Assembly (NCBI GenBank): GCA_021162225.1
Contig: JAGGZB010000113.1
Span: 1-22,535 of the forward strand
Direction of reading: 5' to 3'
Source: Candidatus Bathyarchaeota archaeon
GTDB taxonomy: Archaea > Thermoproteota > Bathyarchaeia > Bathyarchaeales > DTEX01
DNA length: 22,535 nucleotides
Below are positions 6,420 to 13,418 of this stretch, piece by piece; position 1 is the stretch's first letter; every line of letters begins with the position of its first letter. The notes beneath the pieces are model-generated. The model ran no database searches. It had not been told where the DNA came from and worked only from the letters and a program-made list of their open reading frames with translations. Made by a program: the position numbers and the translations under genes.

Positions 6420-8827
6420 GTGCTTGGAGAGAAGAAGTCAGCGAGCGTCTTCGGCCTCCTCACTTCAGCAGATATCAGATCTTTTTCTTTTACGCCAAAC
6501 ATTGAGAGAATCCTAAGAGCCGCCGGGACTATCTGGTTTTTAATGTAATATTCAACATCAACATCCTCGTAAGAGGCTAGGACATAGGGCTTCGCCCTCT
6601 CATAGAGCCTTCCAGAACCACGTATTATAACGTAGCCCACCTGGTCTCCCGCCGTCAAGCTCCACCCCATCCTCTTCAGAACTTTAGCGGCTTCTACGTG
6701 AGGCGCGTTCACCTTATACTTTTCCACGGGTCTAGTGAGCGTCTTCCATATCACTAGATCTCTATATGGAATTCTATGCTTTCGCAAGTCGCCTATAAGG
6801 GAACGCACGAACTCGACGGCCTTACTTACAGAATTCTCTTTCAGAATCAACTCTAAGACGTGCTCCTGCGTCATCTTAGCAACGTTCGCCCAGTCTCCGC
6901 GGACGACCTCCAAGCCAACATTATCTAGGCTTCCATCTGGAAGGAGACCGCAATATCGCTTCTTAGCTTCCGTGAATAAGATTCTCTTATAGATCTTCTC
7001 AGGCCTTATTTCTAGGCCGAGCTCTTTCTGAATTCTTTTAACGAGTGCCTCGACTTTTTCGGGTTCATACTTTATGAAGAGGCTATCGGTGTCTCCGTAT
7101 ATTATTTCTAGGCCTAACTCCTTGGCCATATTAACACTCTTCATGATCATGCTTCTTCCCCAGGCGGCAGTAGCTTCCGCAACAGGCTTTCTGAACCACC
7201 GTGCACCCACCCAGCCTGCATATCCATATGCAGCGTTCGTGATCACTTTTACTGCCTTCTGCCTTGCGTCTAGAAGACGATAATCTATGCTTCCAGGATT
7301 AACCTTCTTCATCGCCTTTCGAATTTCTTCTCTGACAGAGATCAGTTTTGTCAGGACAACTTTGTAGAAGCCCGGCGGACTCTTCCGAAATCTATGTCCG
7401 ACTTCTGGCGTAATATTTACCTCCACATCCGTCTTTGTTGACGGGGGAATATACGTATCAGGCGAGATATTCTTCTCTATCATTATATTTGGATACATTG
7501 ATTTGAAGTCAAGCACGCAGACTTCCTCGTGCACGCCTGGTTTTGGCTTAAGAACCATCCCTCCAGCGTATGGAAGATATCGTTGCTCCAACCGTTCAGG
7601 TACAAGTTCACCTATTTTGTATGCCTCTCGAATCAGATACCATTCTATCCTGAATCCGACGGCCGCCTTACCTATGTGGTCGAGTGGTATGCCTACGAGC
7701 TTTGAGAGCTCAGATGCATACATGAAGAGTTTGTCGAAAATTCCAAGCAGGCATTCAGCCTTCTCTGAAGCAAACATCAGCAGTTCCTTGCGTTTTCCCT
7801 CATCGTCCCAGTAGTCTGAATATTCAAGTTCATGGATTATCTTCTGTTCCTTCAGATCCTTAACGCCGAGGATGGCGGCCATGTTCTCTAGGGACTTCAC
7901 CTTAAGCTCGGGAAGCTCATCAGCAAAGTCGAACATGTCCATTGAAGCTCGTCCAGTAATTGAGACGTGTCCATAAACACTTCTGTGAGGCTGGGTTCCG
8001 GCGCGATCGATGAGGAAATTTATTCCAAGAGTTGCAGCTCGGTCTGTTAAGTACTGCCAATACTCTTGGTTGGTTTGATAGCCCACTATTATGTCTGGAT
8101 CAAAGGCTTTAATGTATCCTATGAAAGACTTCATCAACCTTTTGTCGTCGTACTCCTCAGCCATGAAAATCTTCTTCTCCCCTTCATTCGTGGCTACGGC
8201 GATCACTACCACTGGATCTCTCTCCGGCTTGGGCGACCCTTGAGAAGCGTAACAGATGGGGAAGAAGCTTAGGACTCTAAGATGCGGAATTTTCTCCTTC
8301 TCTATTCTTTTCGGCCGGGAACGAGCCGAATAAATTTTGTCAACTTGGAGTCCACGAGTGTTTGGTTCTTCCTCTACTTTAACCTCATGCCATGCGCATG
8401 GAGACAACTCGTTATCTATCAGATAACGCATCGAGTATCGGATGTCAGTTTCTAAACACTCTTCCACTCCCTCTATTTTCCTTATAGCTTTTGCGTATTG
8501 AGCAATAAGGTCTGGGTCTTGACAACAGATCCTGGCGGCCTTCACGGGTTTTCCGAAAAATCTTTTATCAACAAGTTCAATGCCAGTTATGAATGGGAGA
8601 TTTTCCTTAGCGTTAATTATCCTCTCATAAAGCTTTCTTGGATCCTCGGAATCTTTAAGAACAGCATAGAAGTATGGCTGGAAAGATTTATCAATGACTA
8701 GTACACGTCTCCCATTCTCATCAATCCCCCACAGCCAAACCTCGGGCTTATGATCTTTGACTTCATAGTTAATGTCAAGCAGCCAAAACTTACAGGTCTC
8801 CAGCGTGCCTCTCCCCTTTTTAAGCAA
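6416..8827 (-). CDS. polB: Family B DNA polymerase with intact polymerase motifs and degenerate exonuclease motifs
   Basis: This is a replicative-type family B DNA polymerase of 803 residues. Polymerase motifs are complete: motif A DFKSMYPNI (440-448), motif B with KVITNAAYGYAG (527-538), and motif C YGDTDS (577-582). The N-terminal and exonuclease folds are also present in sequence, but the catalytic residues are not. Exo I reads VLSFFPICYA (185-194) where FDIET is expected. Exo II reads VGYQTNQEYW (248-257) where YNxxxFD is expected. Exo III reads FASEKAECL (352-360) where YxxxD is expected. A clamp-binding-like tail KTLADFF (793-799) lies near the C-terminus. The frame starts with TTG at 8827, but the strong ribosome-binding-site-like GGGGAGAGG lies inside it, so the true start could be a CTG at 8803. 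Whether it belongs to PolB1, PolB3 or another archaeal clade needs a tree. Confidence 0.95.
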   Translation of the reverse strand: MLKKGRGTLETCKFWLLDINYEVKDHKPEVWLWGIDENGRRVLVIDKSFQPYFYAVLKDSEDPRKLYERIINAKENLPFITGIELVDKRFFGKPVKAARICCQDPDLIAQYAKAIRKIEGVEECLETDIRYSMRYLIDNELSPCAWHEVKVEEEPNTRGLQVDKIYSARSRPKRIEKEKIPHLRVLSFFPICYASQGSPKPERDPVVVIAVATNEGEKKIFMAEEYDDKRLMKSFIGYIKAFDPDIIVGYQTNQEYWQYLTDRAATLGINFLIDRAGTQPHRSVYGHVSITGRASMDMFDFADELPELKVKSLENMAAILGVKDLKEQKIIHELEYSDYWDDEGKRKELLMFASEKAECLLGIFDKLFMYASELSKLVGIPLDHIGKAAVGFRIEWYLIREAYKIGELVPERLEQRYLPYAGGMVLKPKPGVHEEVCVLDFKSMYPNIMIEKNISPDTYIPPSTKTDVEVNITPEVGHRFRKSPPGFYKVVLTKLISVREEIRKAMKKVNPGSIDYRLLDARQKAVKVITNAAYGYAGWVGARWFRKPVAEATAAWGRSMIMKSVNMAKELGLEIIYGDTDSLFIKYEPEKVEALVKRIQKELGLEIRPEKIYKRILFTEAKKRYCGLLPDGSLDNVGLEVVRGDWANVAKMTQEHVLELILKENSVSKAVEFVRSLIGDLRKHRIPYRDLVIWKTLTRPVEKYKVNAPHVEAAKVLKRMGWSLTAGDQVGYVIIRGSGRLYERAKPYVLASYEDVDVEYYIKNQIVPAALRILSMFGVKEKDLISAEVRRPKTLADFFSPST

Positions 8828-8939
8828 TTAAGGAACCTTCTAGAATAGAATAAGTAGTTGTAGAATTAATCCTTTATGACTTAACTTCGGGTCTCCTCGA
8901 AGCGAAGACGAAACCTCTTTTTACCTTAAAATACCAATT

Positions 8940-8962
8940 ATCCCTTATACACTCTAAGGGAT
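8940..8962. promoter_or_regulatory. Inverted repeat over the predicted proC transcription start
   Basis: ATCCCTTA (8940-8947) and TAAGGGAT (8955-8962) are exact reverse complements with a 7-nt spacer. A TATA-like CTTAAAATAC sits at 8925-8934, which puts the transcription start near 8956, inside the repeat. The proC ATG is at 8969. The position fits either a repressor operator or a short hairpin at the 5' end of the transcript. Confidence 0.5.
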
Positions 8963-8968
8963 TATAAG

Positions 8969-9778
8969 ATGATAATCTCAATCATCGGAGCGGGATCTAT
9001 AGGAAGTGCCGTAGCGAGGAGCCTAGCAGAGAGCGGTATTGCAAATCGAGTGATTGCTTCAAGGAGACATTCCAAGAAGATCATGCATCTTAAGGATTTT
9101 GGAATCGAGGTGACAAACGACAATAGAAAGGCAGCTGGTGAGGCAGATATCGTCATAATATGCGTAAAGCCAAGGGATGTTAAGGGAGTAATCGAGGAGA
9201 TACATGAAGAAATAAAGGAAAAAATCGTTATTTCTATGGCTGCTGCTGTTAGTTTAGAATCGCTGAAAAAAATCGCTCCGGAAGCCAAGTTTGTAAGAGT
9301 AATGCCGAACCTAGCGGTTCTCGTCAAAGAATCCTTCTCAGCATACTCCACGGATAAAGACATATCCAGTGAAGACAAGACCGCGGTTGAAAAGATTCTG
9401 AAGACTCTTGGAAGAATCGTTGAGATAGATGAGAGAATGATGGATGTGATAACTGCGTTAAGTGGATGTGCCCCCGCCTACTTATCGTTCATGATCAAAG
9501 CGGCTAGTGAGGCTTGTGTAAAAGAGGGGTTACCGGAGGAAATCGCATTAGTTGCTTCTGCTCAATCCTTAATCGGAACTGGAAAGCTTCTCTTAGAGGG
9601 AGAACTGTCTGTGTCTGAGATTATAGAGAAAGTTGCAACTCCGGGAGGAGTCACCGAGGAGGAACTGAAGGAGATGAATAGACTTCAAATCGCCGAGAAT
9701 ATAGAATCAGCCATAAGGGCTGGGATAGAAAAGTCTAGGAGAATATCTGAAGAGCTAAACCGTTCATTGACTCCGTGA
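8969..9778 (+). CDS. proC: Pyrroline-5-carboxylate reductase
   Basis: This enzyme reduces 1-pyrroline-5-carboxylate to L-proline with NAD(P)H, the last step of proline synthesis. At 269 residues it has the usual ProC length. The N-terminal Rossmann fold begins IISIIGAGSIGSAVARSL (residues 2-19). VKPRDV and VRVMPNLA follow as in the family. The C-terminal dimerisation domain carries LSGCAPAY (the usual form is SGSGPAY, so serine and glycine are replaced by cysteine and alanine), VATPGGVTEEEL and a helical end. The gene stands alone, divergent from polB and convergent with nadM, with 15 nt of 3' overlap. No proA or proB is present, so the pyrroline-carboxylate may come from ornithine. A related reductase with another imine substrate cannot be excluded given the altered SGSGPAY motif. 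Confidence 0.88.
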   Translation: MIISIIGAGSIGSAVARSLAESGIANRVIASRRHSKKIMHLKDFGIEVTNDNRKAAGEADIVIICVKPRDVKGVIEEIHEEIKEKIVISMAAAVSLESLKKIAPEAKFVRVMPNLAVLVKESFSAYSTDKDISSEDKTAVEKILKTLGRIVEIDERMMDVITALSGCAPAYLSFMIKAASEACVKEGLPEEIALVASAQSLIGTGKLLLEGELSVSEIIEKVATPGGVTEEELKEMNRLQIAENIESAIRAGIEKSRRISEELNRSLTP

Positions 9779-10426
9779 AGATACATGCGCATCTCTAACC
9801 TCGTCAGTCTTAGCTAGATCTCGAAGCCTTTCAACTCCTTTGATCTCTTTTATGTACTTGACCACGCTTTTAGGAAGAAGGGACTCCCAACTTATCCCCT
9901 TAAGCATCCTGTCTCTAATCTCAGCCGCTGAGCATTGAGCCCTCTTATAAAAGGGAATGCTCTTAACAGTAAAGCCTGCTTCTATGAAGAGCCTTCTCGT
10001 CAACGGCTCGTTAGAATAAACGATGTCGAACTTTGGCACGAGGGAACAGACATGTGAGACCCATATTCCATGAATCTCTAAGTCTGGAACAGGCACGATG
10101 TAGTATCTGGCGGGGCTTATCCCCGCTTCTGTGAGCGCCAGCCTAATCATGGTCATTCTCTCTCCAGAAGTGAATGGATTCCTTAAAGTATGACTTTGCA
10201 TGGCACTTCCGATCATAATGATAGCCTCAGGCACTTCGCTGAGTATATACTTGACGGCTTCAAGGTGGCCTAGATGGAAGGGTTGAAACCTTCCCGGATA
10301 TAGTGCCCTAAGAAAATTCTTTTTAGATGACTCGTTCTTTGGTCTCTGCGTCTTCCTCAACCCCGCACTTTTTAGTTTAAGGAAGACATTTACAAATTTA
10401 TCGTTTTTTGAAGCTTCTAGTTGCAC
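9764..10426 (-). CDS. nadM: Archaeal-type nicotinamide-nucleotide adenylyltransferase
   Basis: This enzyme joins NMN and ATP to give NAD+ and pyrophosphate. The nucleotidyltransferase signature GRFQPFHLGH (residues 45-54) and the second motif region SAAEIRDRM (166-174) are both present, as are SGERMTMI and the KRAQCSAAEIR end typical of archaeal NadM. From GTG at 10426 the protein has 220 residues, about 40 more than usual. The extra N-terminal stretch (residues 1-38, lysine- and serine-rich) matches nothing I recognise. No ribosome-binding site precedes the GTG. An in-frame TTG at 10360-10358 would shorten the extension, and no start codon lies right before the GRFQP motif. It overlaps proC tail-to-tail by 15 nt. 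Confidence 0.87.
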   Translation of the reverse strand: MQLEASKNDKFVNVFLKLKSAGLRKTQRPKNESSKKNFLRALYPGRFQPFHLGHLEAVKYILSEVPEAIIMIGSAMQSHTLRNPFTSGERMTMIRLALTEAGISPARYYIVPVPDLEIHGIWVSHVCSLVPKFDIVYSNEPLTRRLFIEAGFTVKSIPFYKRAQCSAAEIRDRMLKGISWESLLPKSVVKYIKEIKGVERLRDLAKTDEVRDAHVSSRSQ

Positions 10427-10593
10427 ATGGAGGCTGAAGTTCTGATTGAGGAGAATGCTCGTTAATCCGTGGAATGCTGAGGCGGCGCGTCATTATCGAT
10501 AAGGAGAAACGTATAAAAGCACATAGGGTTCCAGCAGATTTTTATAATCTTAAATTTTTCTATAACTGAGCTGATTTTATTATCAAATTGATT

Positions 10594-11142
10594 ATGAAGA
10601 AGGATCGAGTTAGGGTCAGCAAATACATGAGTTACCTTCTTAGACATAATCCTGACGGCTTAGTTATGGATAAGCATGGATACGTTAACTTAGATGATTT
10701 GATACGCAAGGTTCGCGAGAAGTTTCCGTGGGTAAATAAGGATTTCATTCGCGAAGTGGTAGAAAGAAGCGAGAAGCAGAGATTCGAGATTCGGGATGAA
10801 AAGATCCGAGCCTTGTATGGCCACTCGATCTCCGTGGATCTCGGATTAGAGGAGGATGATAGCAAGAAAGTTCTTTATCACGGGACAACGCCAGAAGCAG
10901 CTTCGAGGATTTTGAAGGAAGGATTGAAGCCTATGGGGAGGAGATGGGTGCATCTCTCATCTACCACTGAAGTCGCAAGGGAGGTCGGATATAGAAGAAC
11001 GAGAACTCCGGTGATATTAGAGATTGATGTGGAGAGAGCTAGGAAAGACGGACTTAGATTCTATAAGGCGACAGACAAGGTATATCTTTGCCGGGAAGTT
11101 CCTCCCGAATATATTAGACGTGTGGAGGGGAAGGGAGACTGA
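10594..11142 (+). CDS. kptA: RNA 2'-phosphotransferase KptA/Tpt1
   Basis: KptA/Tpt1 transfers an internal RNA 2'-phosphate to NAD+. In eukaryotes this finishes tRNA splicing; the archaeal role is unsettled, since archaeal ligase normally leaves no 2'-phosphate. The 182-residue protein has the N-terminal winged-helix-like lobe (SKYMSYLLRHNPDGL, DKHGYVNLDDLI) and the ADP-ribosyltransferase-like lobe (VLYHGTTPEAASRILKEGL, GRRWVHLSS, VILEIDVERA, YLCREVPPEYI). The conserved arginine and histidine of LLRH and HGT are present. I start at ATG 10594 rather than the TTG two codons upstream. A TATA-like TTTTTATAATC around 10540-10550 fits a leader of about 20 nt. It lies next to nadM, which makes the NAD+ it consumes, although the two genes are divergent. 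Confidence 0.93.
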   Translation: MKKDRVRVSKYMSYLLRHNPDGLVMDKHGYVNLDDLIRKVREKFPWVNKDFIREVVERSEKQRFEIRDEKIRALYGHSISVDLGLEEDDSKKVLYHGTTPEAASRILKEGLKPMGRRWVHLSSTTEVAREVGYRRTRTPVILEIDVERARKDGLRFYKATDKVYLCREVPPEYIRRVEGKGD

Positions 11143-11166
11143 GAACAACCATGGTGCTTCTTAGGG

Positions 11167-11580
11167 TTAATCAGAAACCCATTCTGGTGTTTGCGCGTTC
11201 GGGAAAGAATCTGTCTCTGGGAGATACGGTTTTATATCTATAACTGGTGAATCCTTAAAGGCATCAAGTCCTTTTACTGTCAAAATCCCTTCCTTCACAT
11301 CAAGTAGCTCCACTACGCAGAATCCTATCGGGTTTGGACGTGAAGGACTCCTACAAGCAAACACGCCTTTTTCGATCTTTACTCTATGTCTTTTAGGGAA
11401 GACTAATAGAGTCCGCCTCTCCGCCTCGTTATCTCTTAAGTGAAACCAATATAAGATTATTAAGTGGGAGAAATCTTCTATTCCCCTAAGACCTTCGCGA
11501 TATTCATTTAGGATCTCTATCTCAGCTTCTTCTCCCTTAACCTTTTTGACATAACCTATGAATCTGACCTCCCCTTTCAT
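11167..11580 (-). CDS. trmO: TrmO-like tRNA methyltransferase (UPF0066/YaeB family)
   Basis: TrmO proteins methylate t6A at position 37 of threonine tRNA to m6t6A, using S-adenosylmethionine and an unusual beta-barrel fold. At 137 residues this is the minimal form. The family hallmark GVFACRSPSRPNPIG (residues 72-86) is clear, followed by LDAFKDSPVIDIKPYLP (104-120), which matches the usual DGTPVLDIKPY. The start ATG follows a G-rich stretch (GGGGGA) at a suitable distance. It lies 17 nt after the small unknown gene on the same strand, so the two probably form one transcript, and it is convergent with kptA. The substrate in archaea is inferred from the bacterial enzyme. Confidence 0.9.
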   Translation of the reverse strand: MKGEVRFIGYVKKVKGEEAEIEILNEYREGLRGIEDFSHLIILYWFHLRDNEAERRTLLVFPKRHRVKIEKGVFACRSPSRPNPIGFCVVELLDVKEGILTVKGLDAFKDSPVIDIKPYLPETDSFPNAQTPEWVSD

Positions 11581-11597
11581 TTTTCATTATCCCCCTT

Positions 11598-11909
11598 TTA
11601 CCGCCTAGAACGGAATCGTGGAAGAACATTTGGCCATTTAAAGCCGCCCTCGTATTGCTTTCCGCGCATTATCACTACTTTACCGTTCTCTGCATCTATG
11701 AGATATGTGAAGTGCCAAGACTTTTTTATTAAGATCCATCTTCTCACGTTGACGTCTCCCTCAACTATCCATAGTCTTCGGCCACTATGAAGATCCGTTT
11801 CTATTCTTATTTTGGAAAAGTTCACTTTTATTCCGCGGCCGTAGCTCTCCCTAAGCTTTCTCAGAATTATCTTTTTAGCATCCTCTGGCCTCTGCACCTT
11901 GCCATGCAT
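11598..11909 (-). CDS. Small conserved-looking protein of unknown function, PepSY-like pattern
   Basis: I do not recognise this 103-residue protein with certainty. It has a lysine- and arginine-rich N-terminal helix (EDAKKIILRKLRESYGRG), then a beta-rich half: RRLWIVEGDVNVRRW, WHFTYLIDAENGKVVIMRG. The pattern W-x-V-x-G-x-V followed by Y-x-I-D-x-x-x-G-x-V is typical of PepSY-like and other small two-layer domains, so that is a tentative fold guess. The tail (residues 84-103) is basic. The ATG at 11909 has an AGAGG ribosome-binding site about 8 nt upstream, which supports a real gene. It is the first gene of a probable two-gene unit with trmO and is divergent from the ferredoxin gene. No signal peptide or membrane segment is seen. 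Confidence 0.7.
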   Translation of the reverse strand: MHGKVQRPEDAKKIILRKLRESYGRGIKVNFSKIRIETDLHSGRRLWIVEGDVNVRRWILIKKSWHFTYLIDAENGKVVIMRGKQYEGGFKWPNVLPRFRSRR

Positions 11910-12088
11910 TTAGAATCCTCTTTTGCGGAAGAGAAGAAAACGCAATTTAATTATTGTAGTGACGAGCTTATTATCTCTTCCCATCAAGAGCCACGGATGC
12001 TTATTCAATATCTAGAAAAGATTTTTCAATATATACTAGCATTTGCTTATGAACAAACGAGTATCGCATAGCTGTAAGGTGCATGCAG

Positions 12089-12715
12089 ATGAAAAGATTA
12101 GATTCCTCCGGCATCGGTAGAAAATTTGTCGCCGCCGATCCGAGGAAATGTACAGGTTGTGGACTATGCGAATACGTTTGCTCGCTTGAGAAAGAGGGCT
12201 TTCCGAATCCTGCTCTTTCTAGAATAAGGGTTATACGTTTATCTCCTCTGCTCAATACAGCTTTAGCTTGCAGGTTCTGTGAAGATCCGCCTTGCGTATA
12301 TGCCTGTCCACGTGAGGCTCTGAGGCAGTCTAATAAAGGGAACATGATAATAGTAGAGGAGGAATTATGCAACGGTTGCGGGTGGTGTATCCAAGCATGC
12401 CCATACGGCGGCATAATTATGAAGCCGGGTGAGAATGTTGTTGCGATATGCGATTTATGCGGAGGAGAACCTAAATGTCTAGATCTATGCCCCGAGGAGG
12501 CGTTAGAAATCGTATCAAGCGATGATACAATAGATGAGATGTGGGCTTCTACTTTGAAATCACTACCTAGCGATCTCGAAAGACTCAGTAACCTTGTCAA
12601 AAAAGGGGACTTATCGGAGATCTTCGCTAGAGCCGAGGAGAAAGCTAGAAACTTAGAAAGGAAGCTTGAAGAATTAACTGTGAGAAAGACTCTTTTAAGA
12701 GGCTTCCATTCCTAA
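12089..12715 (+). CDS. Polyferredoxin-type iron-sulfur protein with four [4Fe-4S] motifs
   Basis: This is an electron-transfer protein of the HycB/CooF/DMSO-reductase beta-subunit type. Sixteen cysteines fall in four groups (numbering from the alternative ATG at 12083): C23-C26-C29-C33, C63-C66-C71-C75, C96-C99-C102-C106 and C123-C126-C132-C136, the usual four-cubane pattern. No signal peptide or twin-arginine motif is seen, so it should be cytoplasmic. Residues 150-210 form a charged helical tail, possibly coiled coil. Two ATGs are possible; the one at 12089 lies 7 nt after AGGTG and is preferred. No catalytic partner (aldehyde ferredoxin oxidoreductase, hydrogenase or molybdoenzyme) is adjacent, so its redox partner is unknown. 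Its stop codon overlaps the stop of the convergent pilin gene. Confidence 0.88.
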   Translation: MKRLDSSGIGRKFVAADPRKCTGCGLCEYVCSLEKEGFPNPALSRIRVIRLSPLLNTALACRFCEDPPCVYACPREALRQSNKGNMIIVEEELCNGCGWCIQACPYGGIIMKPGENVVAICDLCGGEPKCLDLCPEEALEIVSSDDTIDEMWASTLKSLPSDLERLSNLVKKGDLSEIFARAEEKARNLERKLEELTVRKTLLRGFHS

Positions 12716-13266
12716 TCTGCTGTCTGAACTATACATAAAACTTCGTAGCGGGCATTTTTAGTAATCACGGAAATACTGACTGATGCGCCAATATCTTCTA
12801 AACGTATATTATCCGGATGCTCTATGTAGATCACAAGTGTGTAGCCGGAAGGCAAAGTTAAGTCTCCATTAGCCTGTATGAACTCCGTGGAGTTCCCCGG
12901 CGTATACTCAAACATGCTCCAGTCGTTTCCGCTCGCAATCGGGCAATTTAAAGCATCGATGGATATGAGCGTACTTCTGAAGTAATGGATGGTTGACCAC
13001 GGCGCTTCCACTCCTCTAATCTGGATCTCATCTATGAGCACATCCTTCCCGCCCACATTATCGATCTGCAAAGCCGCAAATGAAGCTCCATCATTGTAGA
13101 CCCAGATATGCTGATTTGAGATTATCAGAATCTCCATTTCGGCTTGGCTTCCTATAATCTGGTATGCGTACATCACGACTCCGCTTGTCAACATCACCGG
13201 GATCACTAAGAGAATCATAGTTGTGACTGGCTGACTTAGCCCCTTTGTATCTCTCAGCAACCTCAT
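12712..13266 (-). CDS. Archaeal type IV pilin-like protein
   Basis: This protein of about 184 residues has the archaeal type IV pilin layout. A short charged N-terminus containing RDTKGLSQPV is followed by a hydrophobic segment of about 20 residues (TTMILLVIPVMLTSGVVMYAY). KG followed by a hydrophobic stretch is the class III signal peptide cleaved by a prepilin peptidase such as PibD/FlaK. The rest is a beta-rich, mostly polar exported domain with a possible N-glycosylation site (PGNST). The ATG at 13266 is preferred over the TTG three codons upstream. A TATA-like element near 13297 predicts an almost leaderless transcript. No pilus ATPase, platform protein or peptidase gene is nearby, so it may be an adhesion pilin assembled by a machinery elsewhere, or a secreted pilin-like protein. 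Confidence 0.75.
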   Translation of the reverse strand: MRLLRDTKGLSQPVTTMILLVIPVMLTSGVVMYAYQIIGSQAEMEILIISNQHIWVYNDGASFAALQIDNVGGKDVLIDEIQIRGVEAPWSTIHYFRSTLISIDALNCPIASGNDWSMFEYTPGNSTEFIQANGDLTLPSGYTLVIYIEHPDNIRLEDIGASVSISVITKNARYEVLCIVQTAD

Positions 13267-13382
13267 AGCGATCAACGAATAGCTGATACATCATTATTAA
13301 TAGAGTTGCGAAAGAATCTTCATGAATTTAGTTACGGAAGAATTTTTCTAAATAGTGAATGCTAGATGAGCTCCGTTCAAGG

Positions 13383-13412
13383 AAAAAGTTATATGGATGG
13401 ATAATCCATCCA
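13383..13412 (+). promoter_or_regulatory. Promoter of the ECF-S/DUF4430 unit with a 19-bp palindromic operator
   Basis: An A-rich tract (13383-13387, BRE-like) leads into TTATAT at 13389-13394, a TATA box. Overlapping its last base is the perfect palindrome TGGATGGATAATCCATCCA at 13394-13412, with 9-bp arms around a single central A. The spacing of 26-27 nt from the TATA centre puts the transcription start at about 13418-13419, exactly at the ATG, so the mRNA is predicted to be leaderless. A dimeric regulator bound here would cover the region between TATA and start site, the classic archaeal repressor position. Confidence 0.75.
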
Positions 13413-13418
13413 ATTATT

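Noticed and set aside
12001..12600. Long 199-codon open frame on the minus strand opposite the ferredoxin gene
   Set aside because: It is the antisense of a gene with sixteen well-ordered cysteines. Its translation is serine- and histidine-rich without any recognisable motif.
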